Source: Firmicutes bacterium UBA5559 (GTDB lineage: Bacteria; Bacillota; Clostridia; Peptostreptococcales; Anaerovoracaceae). Taken from it: DNA of 14,226 bases. Position 1 is the first letter of the stretch. The number at the start of each line of letters is the position of its first letter. The notes beneath the pieces were generated by a model. The model saw only the letters and a list, made by a program, of their open reading frames with translations. It made no database searches and had not been told where the DNA came from. Below, one piece after another: positions 1-6,685 of the stretch. The stretch lies in contig DIMT01000023.1 in assembly GCA_002425705.1 (NCBI GenBank), positions 81,613 through 95,838 on the forward strand. Reading direction: 5' to 3'. The position numbers and the translations under genes were made by a program.

Positions 1-262
1 GCCCGGGGATGCCATTGTTCCTATCGTCACCGGGTTGTTCACCGACGAGTACGGGGTGATTGCCGCCATGAAATCCTTTGATTTTTCCATGGCCCAGATC
101 ACGACCATCGCCATGATTGCGCTGACGGCCCATTCCCTTCCCGTAGAATCGGCCCTGGCTCAGAAGATCGGATTCCCTCCGGGTAAGATCCTGATCATGC
201 GCATAGCCCTGGCCATCGTCATCGGCCTGTTGACAGGCTGGCTGGGAGGTGTGTTCTTATGA
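1..262 (+). CDS. Nucleoside-recognition (Gate) domain membrane protein, 3' part only
   Basis: The reading frame is open from the first full codon (base 2) to the TGA at 260-262, so the gene begins outside the window. The visible 86 residues are hydrophobic, with two likely membrane segments. A polar ESALAQKIG stretch lies between them, and the segment starting PGDAIVPIVTGL resembles the conserved part of Gate/nucleoside-recognition proteins, the family that includes the SpmA/SpmB type. The family is membrane-embedded, and its substrate is generally not known with confidence. A TTG at 35 could be mistaken for a start, but the frame continues upstream with family-like sequence. Its stop overlaps the ATG of the next gene (ATGA), so the two are almost certainly co-translated and may form one two-part membrane unit. 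The family call is by general resemblance. Confidence 0.7.
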   Translation, partial: PGDAIVPIVTGLFTDEYGVIAAMKSFDFSMAQITTIAMIALTAHSLPVESALAQKIGFPPGKILIMRIALAIVIGLLTGWLGGVFL

Positions 263-717
263 GTGCCGGATTTGACGTCATTATCCGGGAAATGCTCACC
301 GGATCCCTTTCCACTATCATCAGCGTTATGAAGGTGCTGATTCCGCTGATGATCATCGTAGAAATTCTGATGGTCTATAAAGTCATTGAACGGATGGCCG
401 GCAGTCTGGAGGGCATTGGCCGGATACTCGGCATGAGCCGGAATGCCATTTTCCCCCTTTTGGTGGGAGTGGTGATGGGGGTCACCTATGGAGCGGGGAC
501 CATCATCGAAATCAATAAAAGAACCCCCCTTTCCAGGAAGGACATGGCTTTGGTTGCTGTGTTCATGTATCTGTGCCACGGAATCATCGAAACCGGATTC
601 CTTTTCTATGTGGCTGGAGCCAACGTGCTGGTGGTGACTCTGGGCAGGCTTTTGTTTGCCTTTCTGGTGACTATGCTGGCAGCCCGGCTGCCCTATTTTC
701 GCAATATGACTGATTGA
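259..717 (+). CDS. Nucleoside-recognition (Gate) domain membrane protein
   Basis: A complete 152-residue membrane protein. Hydrophobic segments lie at about residues 19-43, 63-83, 95-118 and 121-142, so four membrane passes are likely. The motif GVVMGVTYGAGTIIEIN (about 70-86), with a glycine-rich turn and a buried glutamate, and the later HGIIETG (107-113) are typical of the Gate/nucleoside-recognition family. The ribosome binding site GGGAGGT (244-250) lies inside the preceding gene, 8 bases before the ATG, and the start overlaps the previous stop by 4 bp, so translation is coupled. The pair looks like two half-size Gate proteins that would together make a transporter-like unit. Nucleoside transport itself is not established for this subgroup. 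A strong terminator follows. Confidence 0.75.
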   Translation: MSAGFDVIIREMLTGSLSTIISVMKVLIPLMIIVEILMVYKVIERMAGSLEGIGRILGMSRNAIFPLLVGVVMGVTYGAGTIIEINKRTPLSRKDMALVAVFMYLCHGIIETGFLFYVAGANVLVVTLGRLLFAFLVTMLAARLPYFRNMTD

Positions 718-740
718 TATGGCGCCCTTCAGATCGTGTC

Positions 741-782
741 AGCCCTTCTCCGGCTTTACAGCTTGTGGAGAAGGGCTTTTTT
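741..782 (+). terminator. Rho-independent terminator after the Gate gene pair
   Basis: A perfect 11-bp stem (741-751 with 767-777, AGCCCTTCTCC/GGAGAAGGGCT) encloses a 15-base loop and is followed directly by a run of Ts at 777-782. It ends the transcript of the two membrane protein genes and separates them from the promoter at 826. Confidence 0.93.
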
Positions 783-825
783 ACTGTTTTGTGGTAAAGG
801 GTAACTTCTTTGCAGTATTTAGGAA

Positions 826-854
826 TTGATATTTGGCATTAAGGATGGTATACT
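826..854 (+). promoter_or_regulatory. SigA-type promoter of the EF-G-like gene
   Basis: TTGATA (826-831), a 17-bp spacer, then TATACT (849-854): five of six consensus matches in each box with ideal spacing. The start of transcription would be near 861, leaving a short leader of about 28 bases. An AGGAGGT ribosome binding site (877-883) sits 5 bases before the ATG at 889. Confidence 0.85.
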
Positions 855-888
855 TCACTTAATTGAATAAAATTATAGGAGGTCTACT

Positions 889-2835
889 ATGAAGGGCTAC
901 AAAAGCGACACTATCAGAAACGTTGCACTGATCGGCCACGGGAACTGCGGAAAAACCACATTCCTCGAGGCTGCACTCCTTGCGACAGGCGTTATTAACA
1001 GGCTGGGAAAAGTGGAAGATGGTAATACGGTATCCGACTATGACAAGATGGAAATAGAAAAAGGATACTCGATCAGCACCTCGATCGTGCCTGTTGAATA
1101 TAACAAGGTAAAGATCAATTTTATTGACACTCCGGGATTTTTTGATTTTATTGGTGAAGTTAATTCTGCCATGAGAGCTGTAGAAGCAGCCATCATCATG
1201 GTGGATGCTTCCGCCGGCATCCAGGTCGGGACGGAAAAGGCCTGGAACACTTGTAACGAGTTTGATATGCCCAGATTTTTCCTGCTGACCAAGACGGATA
1301 AGGAAAATGTGGATACTGCCAAAGTCGTTGAAGACCTTAAAGCCAAGTTTGGGGTTTCCGTCGTCACTTTAGACGATAAAGATGCCCTCAATGAAGCCAT
1401 CGCTGAGACATCCGAAGAGTTGCTGGACAAGTTCTTCTCCGGGGAAGAGTTTACGGAGGAAGAGTTCAAGCAGGGTCTTCATAACGGCATCGCCAGCGGC
1501 GATATCGCTCCGATTCTTAAGAGCTCCGCCCTGAAAGGGGAAGGCATCAAGGAACTGATGGATGCCATCATCAAGTATATCCCTACTCCGACCGAGCACA
1601 AGGAATACCATGGTTTGGACGGGGATGACAAGGACACAATCCGAAAGGTGGATCCCAACGGATTTGCCTCTGCTTTTGTGTTTAAGACCATTGCCGATCC
1701 CTTCCTGGGGAAGATATCCCTTGTTAAGGTGATTTCCGGCAAACTGACGCCGGGTCAGGAAATCTATAATACCAGAGCCGAAAAATCGGAAAAACTGGGC
1801 GCCATGTTCTTCCTGCGGGGCAAGACTCAGGGTGAATCCGCCCCGGTAGAAGCCGGTGACATCGTTGCCATTGCCAAACTCCAGGTTACCAAGACTGGTG
1901 ATACCCTTTGCGATAAGGCCCACCCCATTACTTATCCGCCCATTTCCTTCCCTCAGCCTTCCTTGTACGTAGCGATTGAACCCAAAGTCAAGGGTGAGGA
2001 AGAAAAAGTCAGCAGCGGTCTGCACCGACTAATGGAGGAGGATCCTTCCTTTGTTCTGGAGCGAAATGTGGAAACCCATCAGACGCTGCTGGGAGGTCAG
2101 GGTGAGATTCAGCTGGGCATCATCACGGCGAAGCTCAAAGAAAAATTTGCCACCGATGTGGTTTATGTAGACCAAAAGATTGCCTATCGGGAAACCATCA
2201 AGGGCAGTTCCGATGTTCAGGGCAAACATAAGAAGCAGTCCGGCGGTGCCGGTCAATACGGAGACGTGCACATTAAATTCTCCCCGTCCCAGGAGGAATT
2301 TGAGTTTTCAGAAGCCCTCTTCGGTGGATCTATTCCCAAGAACTATGTTCCGGCTGTTGAAAAGGGACTGAGGGAAAGCTTGGATAAAGGCCCTCTGGCA
2401 GGCTGCAAGGTCGTAAATGTCAAGGCTGTTCTTTACGACGGCTCCTACCATGACGTGGATTCCAACGAAATGGCCTTCAAGATTGCAGCGTCCCTGGCCT
2501 TCAAGAAGGGAATTGTTGAAGCGAAGCCCTGTTTGCTGGAACCCATCATGCACGTGGAAATCCTGATTCCTGATGAGTACATGGGCGACGTCATGGGAGA
2601 CATGAACAAGCGAAGAGGTAAGATCCTCGGTATGGAACCCCAGAACGGCGGCATCCAGAAGGTCATGGCAGAAGCACCCCAGGCCGAACTCTTCGACTAT
2701 GCTGTGACCCTGCGGTCCATGACTCAGGCCCGTGGTTCCTTCACCATGAATTTCGAGCGATATGAAGAACTTCCGGCTCACCTGGCAGAAAAAGTCATTG
2801 CCAAGCACAAGGCAGAGGAAGAAGCGGCTCATTAG
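889..2835 (+). CDS. Elongation factor G-like translational GTPase (EF-G paralogue)
   Basis: 648 residues with the full EF-G domain order: GTPase domain (about 1-235), domain II (about 258-345), domain III (about 357-430), domain IV (about 431-550) and domain V (about 551-640). Visible motifs are the P-loop GHGNCGKT (16-23), switch II DTPG (80-83), G4 TKTD (134-137) and G5 SSALKG (212-217). The domain IV tip HDVDSNEMAFK (521-531) is nearly identical to true EF-G. The opening GHGNCGKTT and the VEDGNTVSDYD segment place it in the bacterial EF-G-like branch rather than with canonical fusA. In switch I the usual RGITI reads KGYSI. G4 has Thr where translational GTPases normally have Asn. The protein is about 40 residues shorter than usual EF-G (around 690). 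It has its own promoter and terminator and no str-operon neighbours (rpsL, rpsG, tuf), which also suggests a paralogue. Whether it drives translocation or has a specialised ribosomal role cannot be told here. Confidence 0.93.
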   Translation: MKGYKSDTIRNVALIGHGNCGKTTFLEAALLATGVINRLGKVEDGNTVSDYDKMEIEKGYSISTSIVPVEYNKVKINFIDTPGFFDFIGEVNSAMRAVEAAIIMVDASAGIQVGTEKAWNTCNEFDMPRFFLLTKTDKENVDTAKVVEDLKAKFGVSVVTLDDKDALNEAIAETSEELLDKFFSGEEFTEEEFKQGLHNGIASGDIAPILKSSALKGEGIKELMDAIIKYIPTPTEHKEYHGLDGDDKDTIRKVDPNGFASAFVFKTIADPFLGKISLVKVISGKLTPGQEIYNTRAEKSEKLGAMFFLRGKTQGESAPVEAGDIVAIAKLQVTKTGDTLCDKAHPITYPPISFPQPSLYVAIEPKVKGEEEKVSSGLHRLMEEDPSFVLERNVETHQTLLGGQGEIQLGIITAKLKEKFATDVVYVDQKIAYRETIKGSSDVQGKHKKQSGGAGQYGDVHIKFSPSQEEFEFSEALFGGSIPKNYVPAVEKGLRESLDKGPLAGCKVVNVKAVLYDGSYHDVDSNEMAFKIAASLAFKKGIVEAKPCLLEPIMHVEILIPDEYMGDVMGDMNKRRGKILGMEPQNGGIQKVMAEAPQAELFDYAVTLRSMTQARGSFTMNFERYEELPAHLAEKVIAKHKAEEEAAH

Positions 2836-2860
2836 TCGGCTTCAAGTAAAAAAATGTTTA

Positions 2861-2886
2861 AGGCAGAAGCGCGCTTCTGCCTTTTT
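2861..2886 (+). terminator. Rho-independent terminator after the EF-G-like gene
   Basis: A 9-bp stem (2861-2869 with 2874-2882, AGGCAGAAG/CTTCTGCCT) with a CGCG loop that could extend the stem, followed by five Ts (2882-2886). A run of As just upstream could allow some activity on the other strand, but no minus-strand gene needs it. Confidence 0.92.
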
Positions 2887-2889
2887 CTG

Positions 2890-2918
2890 TGGACAAGAGA
2901 AAAGCAGTCTGATATAGT
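2890..2918 (+). promoter_or_regulatory. radA: SigA-type promoter of radA
   Basis: TGGACA (2890-2895), a 17-bp spacer, then TATAGT (2913-2918). It lies right after the terminator of the preceding gene, so radA is probably transcribed from here and not by read-through. An AAAGGAG ribosome binding site (2945-2951) follows, 5 bases before the ATG at 2957. Confidence 0.75.
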
Positions 2919-2956
2919 AAAAGAACAAATGTTTGCGTTTCGGGAAAGGAGCGGTT

Positions 2957-4327
2957 ATGGCAAAGAAGGGTAAAACCATTTTCCTTTGTCAGGAATGTGG
3001 TTTTGAGAGCCCAAAATGGATGGGCCAGTGCATCTGCGGAGCATGGAACTCCATGGTGGAGGAAAAGGTGGTGGAGACCAAAGAAGGGGACCCTCGGCGA
3101 AGGAAAGAGGCAGGAACGGGACAGAAGGCTATCAGCCTGAAGGAGGTCCAATCTGGTCAGCATCACCGAATCGACACCGGTATCGGGGAATTGAACCGGG
3201 TGCTTGGAGGAGGTTTGGTTCGGGGGTCTCTCTGCCTCATTTCCGGAGAACCGGGCATCGGCAAATCCACGCTGATCATCCAGGCAGCCGCTCGGATATC
3301 TTCCCGGGGGAAAAAGGTTCTTTACGTTACCGGGGAGGAGTCGGAGGAGCAGATCAAGATTCGGGCAGACCGAGTCTGTCAGGAAGATTTAGACCAGCTT
3401 TATCTTCTGTCGGAAACCTGTATGGAGAATATTCTGGCGGTTCAGGAATCTCTGCAGCCGGACTTCATCATCATCGACTCTATACAGACCATGTACACGG
3501 AGGAGTTGGATTCTGCCCCCGGCAGCGTTTCCCAGGTCCGGATGTGCGGAAATTATCTGATGAAGATTGGAAAAGGTCGAGATGTTCCCATTTTTATCGT
3601 AGCCCATGTGACGAAGAACGGTGAGCTGGCCGGGCCGAAAATTCTGGAGCATCTGGTGGACTGCGTCCTGAACTTTACTGGAGAAAGGACCCAGGAACTG
3701 AGAATTCTTCGGGCGGTCAAGAACCGGTATGGCACCACCAGTGAGCTGGGAGCCTTTGAGATGAGGGAGGAGGGGCTGACGGAGGTCGAAAATCTTTCCG
3801 GAACGTTTCTGGAGGGCATGGAGGAATCCGTGGCCGGTTCCATGGCCACTGCCGTTTACGAGGGCACCCGCCCCCTTTTGCTTGAGATTCAAGCCCTTAC
3901 AGCCCAGACCGTGATGAATTTCCCCAGACGGACTACGGTAGGTGTGGAGGCAGCCCGGCTCAATATGATACTGGCGGTACTGGAGCGAAAAACCGATGCC
4001 CAGCTGGGATTCATGGATGTGTATGTCAACATCGTCGGCGGATTAAAGCCAGAAGGCACCTCTACCGATCTGGCGGTGGCTTTGGCGGTCTACTCTGCCT
4101 TTCACGGTAAGGTCATTGATGCCGGGACCCTGGCGGTTGGAGAAATCGGCCTGACCGGTGACCTGCGCTCTGTCCGGAATGGAGACCGGATCCTTCGGGA
4201 AGCAGCTCGGATGGGTTTCCGAAAAGTGATTCTGCCCGAAAAAAACGCCGCTCTGATCACCGATCCCCCTCCGGGGATCCGTCTCTGCGGCGTCCGTACT
4301 CTAAAAGAAGCTATTGCTTCCCTATAA
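2957..4327 (+). CDS. radA: RadA/Sms DNA repair and recombination ATPase
   Basis: 456 residues. RadA is a RecA-like, DnaB-related motor that helps branch migration and processing of recombination intermediates. Order: N-terminal zinc-finger region (residues 11-30), RecA-like ATPase core with Walker A GEPGIGKST (97-105) and Walker B IIIDSIQT (171-178), the RadA signature KNRYG (255-259), then a Lon-protease-like C-terminal domain (about 290-456) with DVYVNIVGG and GEIGLTGDLR. I chose ATG 2957, with AAAGGAG 5 bases upstream, over an in-frame TTG at 2933, because MAKKGKT matches the usual RadA start. One oddity: the second cysteine pair of the finger reads C25-I-C27 (CxC), where RadA normally has CxxC, apparently a one-codon loss. 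The gene is convergent with the histidine kinase gene, 9 bp away. Confidence 0.96.
   Translation: MAKKGKTIFLCQECGFESPKWMGQCICGAWNSMVEEKVVETKEGDPRRRKEAGTGQKAISLKEVQSGQHHRIDTGIGELNRVLGGGLVRGSLCLISGEPGIGKSTLIIQAAARISSRGKKVLYVTGEESEEQIKIRADRVCQEDLDQLYLLSETCMENILAVQESLQPDFIIIDSIQTMYTEELDSAPGSVSQVRMCGNYLMKIGKGRDVPIFIVAHVTKNGELAGPKILEHLVDCVLNFTGERTQELRILRAVKNRYGTTSELGAFEMREEGLTEVENLSGTFLEGMEESVAGSMATAVYEGTRPLLLEIQALTAQTVMNFPRRTTVGVEAARLNMILAVLERKTDAQLGFMDVYVNIVGGLKPEGTSTDLAVALAVYSAFHGKVIDAGTLAVGEIGLTGDLRSVRNGDRILREAARMGFRKVILPEKNAALITDPPPGIRLCGVRTLKEAIASL
4239..4293 (-). terminator. Probable intragenic terminator for the two-component transcript, inside radA
   Basis: Read on the minus strand: arm ACGCCGC (4293-4287), an internal loop, inner stem GATCCCC/GGGGATC (4279-4273 with 4268-4262) closed by a 4-base loop, then arm GCGGCGT (4251-4245) running directly into seven Us (4245-4239). 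The outer and inner stems are each 7 perfect pairs. On the plus strand the A-tract precedes the hairpin, so it should not stop radA transcription. It lies about 45 bases past the histidine kinase stop, the right place to end the minus-strand message. The sequence also encodes RadA residues around EKNAALITDPPPGIRL, so codon constraint could explain part of it. Confidence 0.6.
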
Positions 4328-4336
4328 CCTTTGTGT

Positions 4337-5758
4337 CTATGCCTTCCGGACCTCGAACCAGAAGGTGCTGCCTTTCCCCAGAATGCTCTCCACTCCGAAG
4401 TCGGCTTTGTGAAGGGATAAAATTTCTTTTACAATGGAGAGGCCCAGCCCGCTGCCGGTGGTGGCACGGACATGGTTGGTGCTGGCTTTATAGTAACGAT
4501 CCCAGATGTAATCCAGTTCATCCTCCGGAATCCCCATGCCCTGGTCTGTTATCTGGACCCGGTAGCGAGAGGGAGTATCGGTGACCTTGACCTGGATTTC
4601 TTTGTCTTCACCACAGTACTTAACGGCATTGTTGATGAGATTGGATAGTACCTGCATGATCTTCGCCCGGTCTCCTTGGACCTTTAGTGCCGGCGGAGCA
4701 TCCAGCAGGATCTGGTAATGCTCTTTTTCCATCAGCAGGTTATAACTCTGGATCAGCCCGGTTACGGCTTCAATCAGGTCAAATTCAGATTTTTCCAGGG
4801 GAATGACCCCGGACTGCATTTTAGATAGGGTCAGCATGTCATCCACCAGCTGGTTGAGCCGGTCGGCTTCTTCGATGATGACTTGCAGATGTTCCCCCCT
4901 CTTTTCCGGATTGTTGCCGGAAAGATCCCGGATCATTTCCGCATAGGATTTCACCATAGTAAGGGGTGTTCGAAGATCGTGGGAAACATTGGCAATCAGG
5001 TCCTTTTGCAGGCGGCTGCTCTTCTCCAGCTCCCTGGAGGTGTGATTGAGGGTAGCGGCCAGGTTGCTGATTTCTGAGTAGTGACCGCCCTGGAAGCTGG
5101 TGCCGTAGTTGCCGACAGACAATTCCCGGGCAGAATCGGTGATCCGGCGGATGGGTTTTGAAATCCGGTTGGACAGGTAGAAAGAGATGATGAAGGCCAG
5201 GACCAGAGAAATGATGGTCACGTAGGTCAACTGGTCCCGGAGGATTTCTACCGTGGAGTTCACCGGATACAAGGGGGAAAACATATAGAGGATGATAGTC
5301 GATCCTCCCTCTCGGTGCAGGTAGCTGGCGTAGGCCAGCGTGTTGGTGTTGGTCCTGCTGTCGGGAACGATGACCGAATAGTTGTAACTGTTGCTTTCCA
5401 GTAGTTTTTCTTTGACCAGAGCCATTTCCTGAAGATAGCCGTAGGGTTTGCTGATCATGGAATCCGCAGGAGAAAAGACAATGGTTCCATCGGAGGTTTC
5501 GATGTGGATATACAGGTCATTGGTCAGGGAGATGTTTTTAATGGTATCGATAAAATTTTCCTGCCCGTACTGAGAAATGATAACGGAAGCCAGCCGGTTG
5601 GTATCTGAAATCTTCATGGCCTGATAATAATTGTTCAGGAAAAAAATCTGCAGAAACCAGAGAACGATCATTAACAGGGCGGCAAAGGAGATGAAATACG
5701 CCCATAATTTGAATTTTATGCTTTTCAGGTCGAACCTGAAGATTGGTCTACGCTTCAA
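4337..5758 (-). CDS. Sensor histidine kinase, two membrane segments, HAMP-HisKA-HATPase
   Basis: 473 residues. Membrane segment 1 (about 18-41), an extracytoplasmic domain of about 135 residues, membrane segment 2 (about 178-196), HAMP (about 197-248), dimerisation domain with phospho-accepting H260 in NVSHDLRTPL, and the ATP-binding domain with N-box NLINNAVKY (373-381), G1 DQGMGIP (405-411) and G2 GSGLGLSI (435-442). All catalytic motifs are intact. No PAS domain lies between HAMP and HisKA. The likely start is a TTG whose first base is 5758, followed by the codons for KRRPIF. It overlaps the response regulator stop by 11 bp, with a G-rich stretch (GAGAGGGGTAGGG) upstream inside that gene, so expression is probably coupled and reduced by the weak start. 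The ligand is unknown, although Pho-box-like repeats nearby make a phosphate-type signal possible. Confidence 0.93.
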   Translation of the reverse strand: MKRRPIFRFDLKSIKFKLWAYFISFAALLMIVLWFLQIFFLNNYYQAMKISDTNRLASVIISQYGQENFIDTIKNISLTNDLYIHIETSDGTIVFSPADSMISKPYGYLQEMALVKEKLLESNSYNYSVIVPDSRTNTNTLAYASYLHREGGSTIILYMFSPLYPVNSTVEILRDQLTYVTIISLVLAFIISFYLSNRISKPIRRITDSARELSVGNYGTSFQGGHYSEISNLAATLNHTSRELEKSSRLQKDLIANVSHDLRTPLTMVKSYAEMIRDLSGNNPEKRGEHLQVIIEEADRLNQLVDDMLTLSKMQSGVIPLEKSEFDLIEAVTGLIQSYNLLMEKEHYQILLDAPPALKVQGDRAKIMQVLSNLINNAVKYCGEDKEIQVKVTDTPSRYRVQITDQGMGIPEDELDYIWDRYYKASTNHVRATTGSGLGLSIVKEILSLHKADFGVESILGKGSTFWFEVRKA

Positions 5759-6419
5759 ATTTGTACCCTACCCCTCTCAAGGTCACAATGTAATCCCGAT
5801 ATTTGCCCAGGTTGTTCCGAAGATTTTTTATGTGGGTATCGATAGTCCGGTCATCGCCGAAGAAATCATACCCCCAAATATCCGACAACAGCTTATCCCG
5901 GGACAGGGCAATATTCCGGTTGGTGGCCAGATAAAACAGCAGTTCGTATTCTTTCGGTGTCAGTTCAACCCGTTGGCCGTCAACGGTAACCACCCGGGCG
6001 GTTTTATTGATGACCAGTCCCTCAAAGGTCAGGGTTTCATTTTCCGGATTGGAAGCCCCGTTCCGTCGGTTGAGAACGGCATTGACCCGGGCCATCAGTT
6101 CTTTCGGGCTGAAGGGTTTCACCATATAGTCGTCGATGCCCAGCTCAAAACCGAAGAGTTTATCGTATTCCTCTCCCCTGGCGGACAGCATGATGATGGG
6201 GGTGTCGGTGACCTTCCGGATTTCCTTGCAAGCGGAAAAACCATCCAGCCTGGGCATCATCACATCCATGATGATGAGATCATAAGCGTTGGATCTGCAA
6301 AGATTGACGGCTTCCATGCCGTCAATGGATTCTTCTACCTGATACCCATTGAACTCTCCGTATTCCCGAATGACCTTCCGAATGTTCGCTTCGTCGTCTA
6401 CAACTAATATTTTTTCCAT
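5748..6419 (-). CDS. OmpR/PhoB-family response regulator
   Basis: 223 residues. The receiver domain (about 1-118) has the acidic pair D8/D9, phospho-acceptor D52 in IIMDVMMP, switch residue S79 and conserved K101 in MVKPFSP. The winged-helix DNA-binding domain (about 128-223) has LTPKEYELL and ends in the classic RTIDTHIKNLR and VTLRGVGYKFE. It is the cognate partner of the overlapping downstream histidine kinase. The ATG (6419-6417) is preceded by AAAGGA on the minus strand about 8 bases away. Regulators of this family usually bind tandem direct repeats with an 11-bp period as head-to-tail dimers. Repeats with exactly that period lie in its own promoter region (6466-6493), which suggests autoregulation. 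PhoP-, ResD- and WalR-type regulators all look like this, so the specific role cannot be assigned. Confidence 0.95.
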   Translation of the reverse strand: MEKILVVDDEANIRKVIREYGEFNGYQVEESIDGMEAVNLCRSNAYDLIIMDVMMPRLDGFSACKEIRKVTDTPIIMLSARGEEYDKLFGFELGIDDYMVKPFSPKELMARVNAVLNRRNGASNPENETLTFEGLVINKTARVVTVDGQRVELTPKEYELLFYLATNRNIALSRDKLLSDIWGYDFFGDDRTIDTHIKNLRNNLGKYRDYIVTLRGVGYKFEA

Positions 6420-6453
6420 GGAGTAATCCTTTCTGTGAGGTTTCCCTACAAGA

Positions 6454-6523
6454 ATAGTACAACAATGTGAAATCGGTGTGAAGTTTCTGTAATATATTGT
6501 ACCATATTTTTCATTGGTTCCAA
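6454..6523 (-). promoter_or_regulatory. Promoter region of the two-component operon, two candidate promoters
   Basis: Two minus-strand candidates. The distal one has TTGGAA (6523-6518), a 16-bp spacer and TACAAT (6501-6496) preceded by TGG, an extended -10. The proximal one has TTCACA (6482-6477), a 17-bp spacer and TACTAT (6459-6454); its -35 box is itself one of the TTCACA repeats. If the proximal site is used, the repeats cover the -35 region, as at an activated OmpR-family promoter. If the distal one is used, they lie just downstream, as for repression. The sequence does not decide between them. Confidence 0.5.
6466..6493 (+). repeat. Three direct hexamers with 11-bp period, operator candidate for the response regulator
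   Basis: TGTGAA (6466-6471), TGTGAA (6477-6482) and TGTAAT (6488-6493) are each separated by 5 bases. On the minus strand the first two read TTCACA-N5-TTCACA, which fits the published Bacillus PhoP box form, TT(A/C/T)A(C/T)A repeats with about 5-base spacing. The site lies 47-74 bases upstream of the response regulator start. Confidence 0.6.
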
Positions 6524-6536
6524 GAGCTGGTGTGAG

Positions 6537-6555
6537 AAAAAGCCTGTAAAAAGCC
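6537..6555 (+). repeat. Direct repeat AAAAAGCC x2 with 11-bp period
   Basis: AAAAAGCC occurs at 6537-6544 and again at 6548-6555, separated by TGT, so the copies start 11 bp apart, one helical turn. It lies between the distal promoter of the response regulator and the upstream promoter of carD, where a bound protein could affect either. No binding protein can be named. Confidence 0.4.
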
Positions 6556-6586
6556 GGTTTGAAACGATACTTCAGGAAAATAATGA

Positions 6587-6615
6587 TTGACAGTACATTT
6601 TTGTTGTGATAAACT
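6587..6615 (+). promoter_or_regulatory. Upstream candidate promoter (P2) of carD
   Basis: A perfect TTGACA (6587-6592), a 17-bp spacer and TAAACT (6610-6615, four of six matches). It would give a leader of about 65 bases for carD. It is weaker than the downstream promoter at 6630. Confidence 0.45.
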
Positions 6616-6629
6616 AAAAAATTGTTTTC

Positions 6630-6664
6630 TTGACATGTTCGGAAAAGATGCCGTATAATATAAT
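6630..6664 (+). promoter_or_regulatory. carD: Strong SigA-type promoter (P1) of carD
   Basis: TTGACA (6630-6635), an 18-bp spacer and TATAAT (6654-6659): perfect in both boxes. A second TATAAT overlaps it at 6659-6664. The ribosome binding site GGAGGT (6674-6679) lies 6 bases before the ATG at 6686, so the leader is very short. This is the best promoter in the window and probably drives carD and much of the long plus-strand cluster that follows. Confidence 0.88.
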
Positions 6665-6685
6665 AGTAAGACTGGAGGTCTGATT

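Noticed and set aside
1369..2025. Long minus-strand open frames opposite the EF-G-like gene
   Set aside because: These are shadows of the coding strand with unrecognisable products; the plus-strand gene is complete with all domains.
4328..4336. An intergenic terminator for radA between the convergent genes
   Set aside because: Only 9 bases are present, and the next 100 bases on the plus strand show no hairpin followed by Ts.
5631..6407. A 258-codon plus-strand open frame across the two-component genes
   Set aside because: It lies opposite the strongly conserved response regulator and the kinase N-terminus, and its translation is not protein-family-like.
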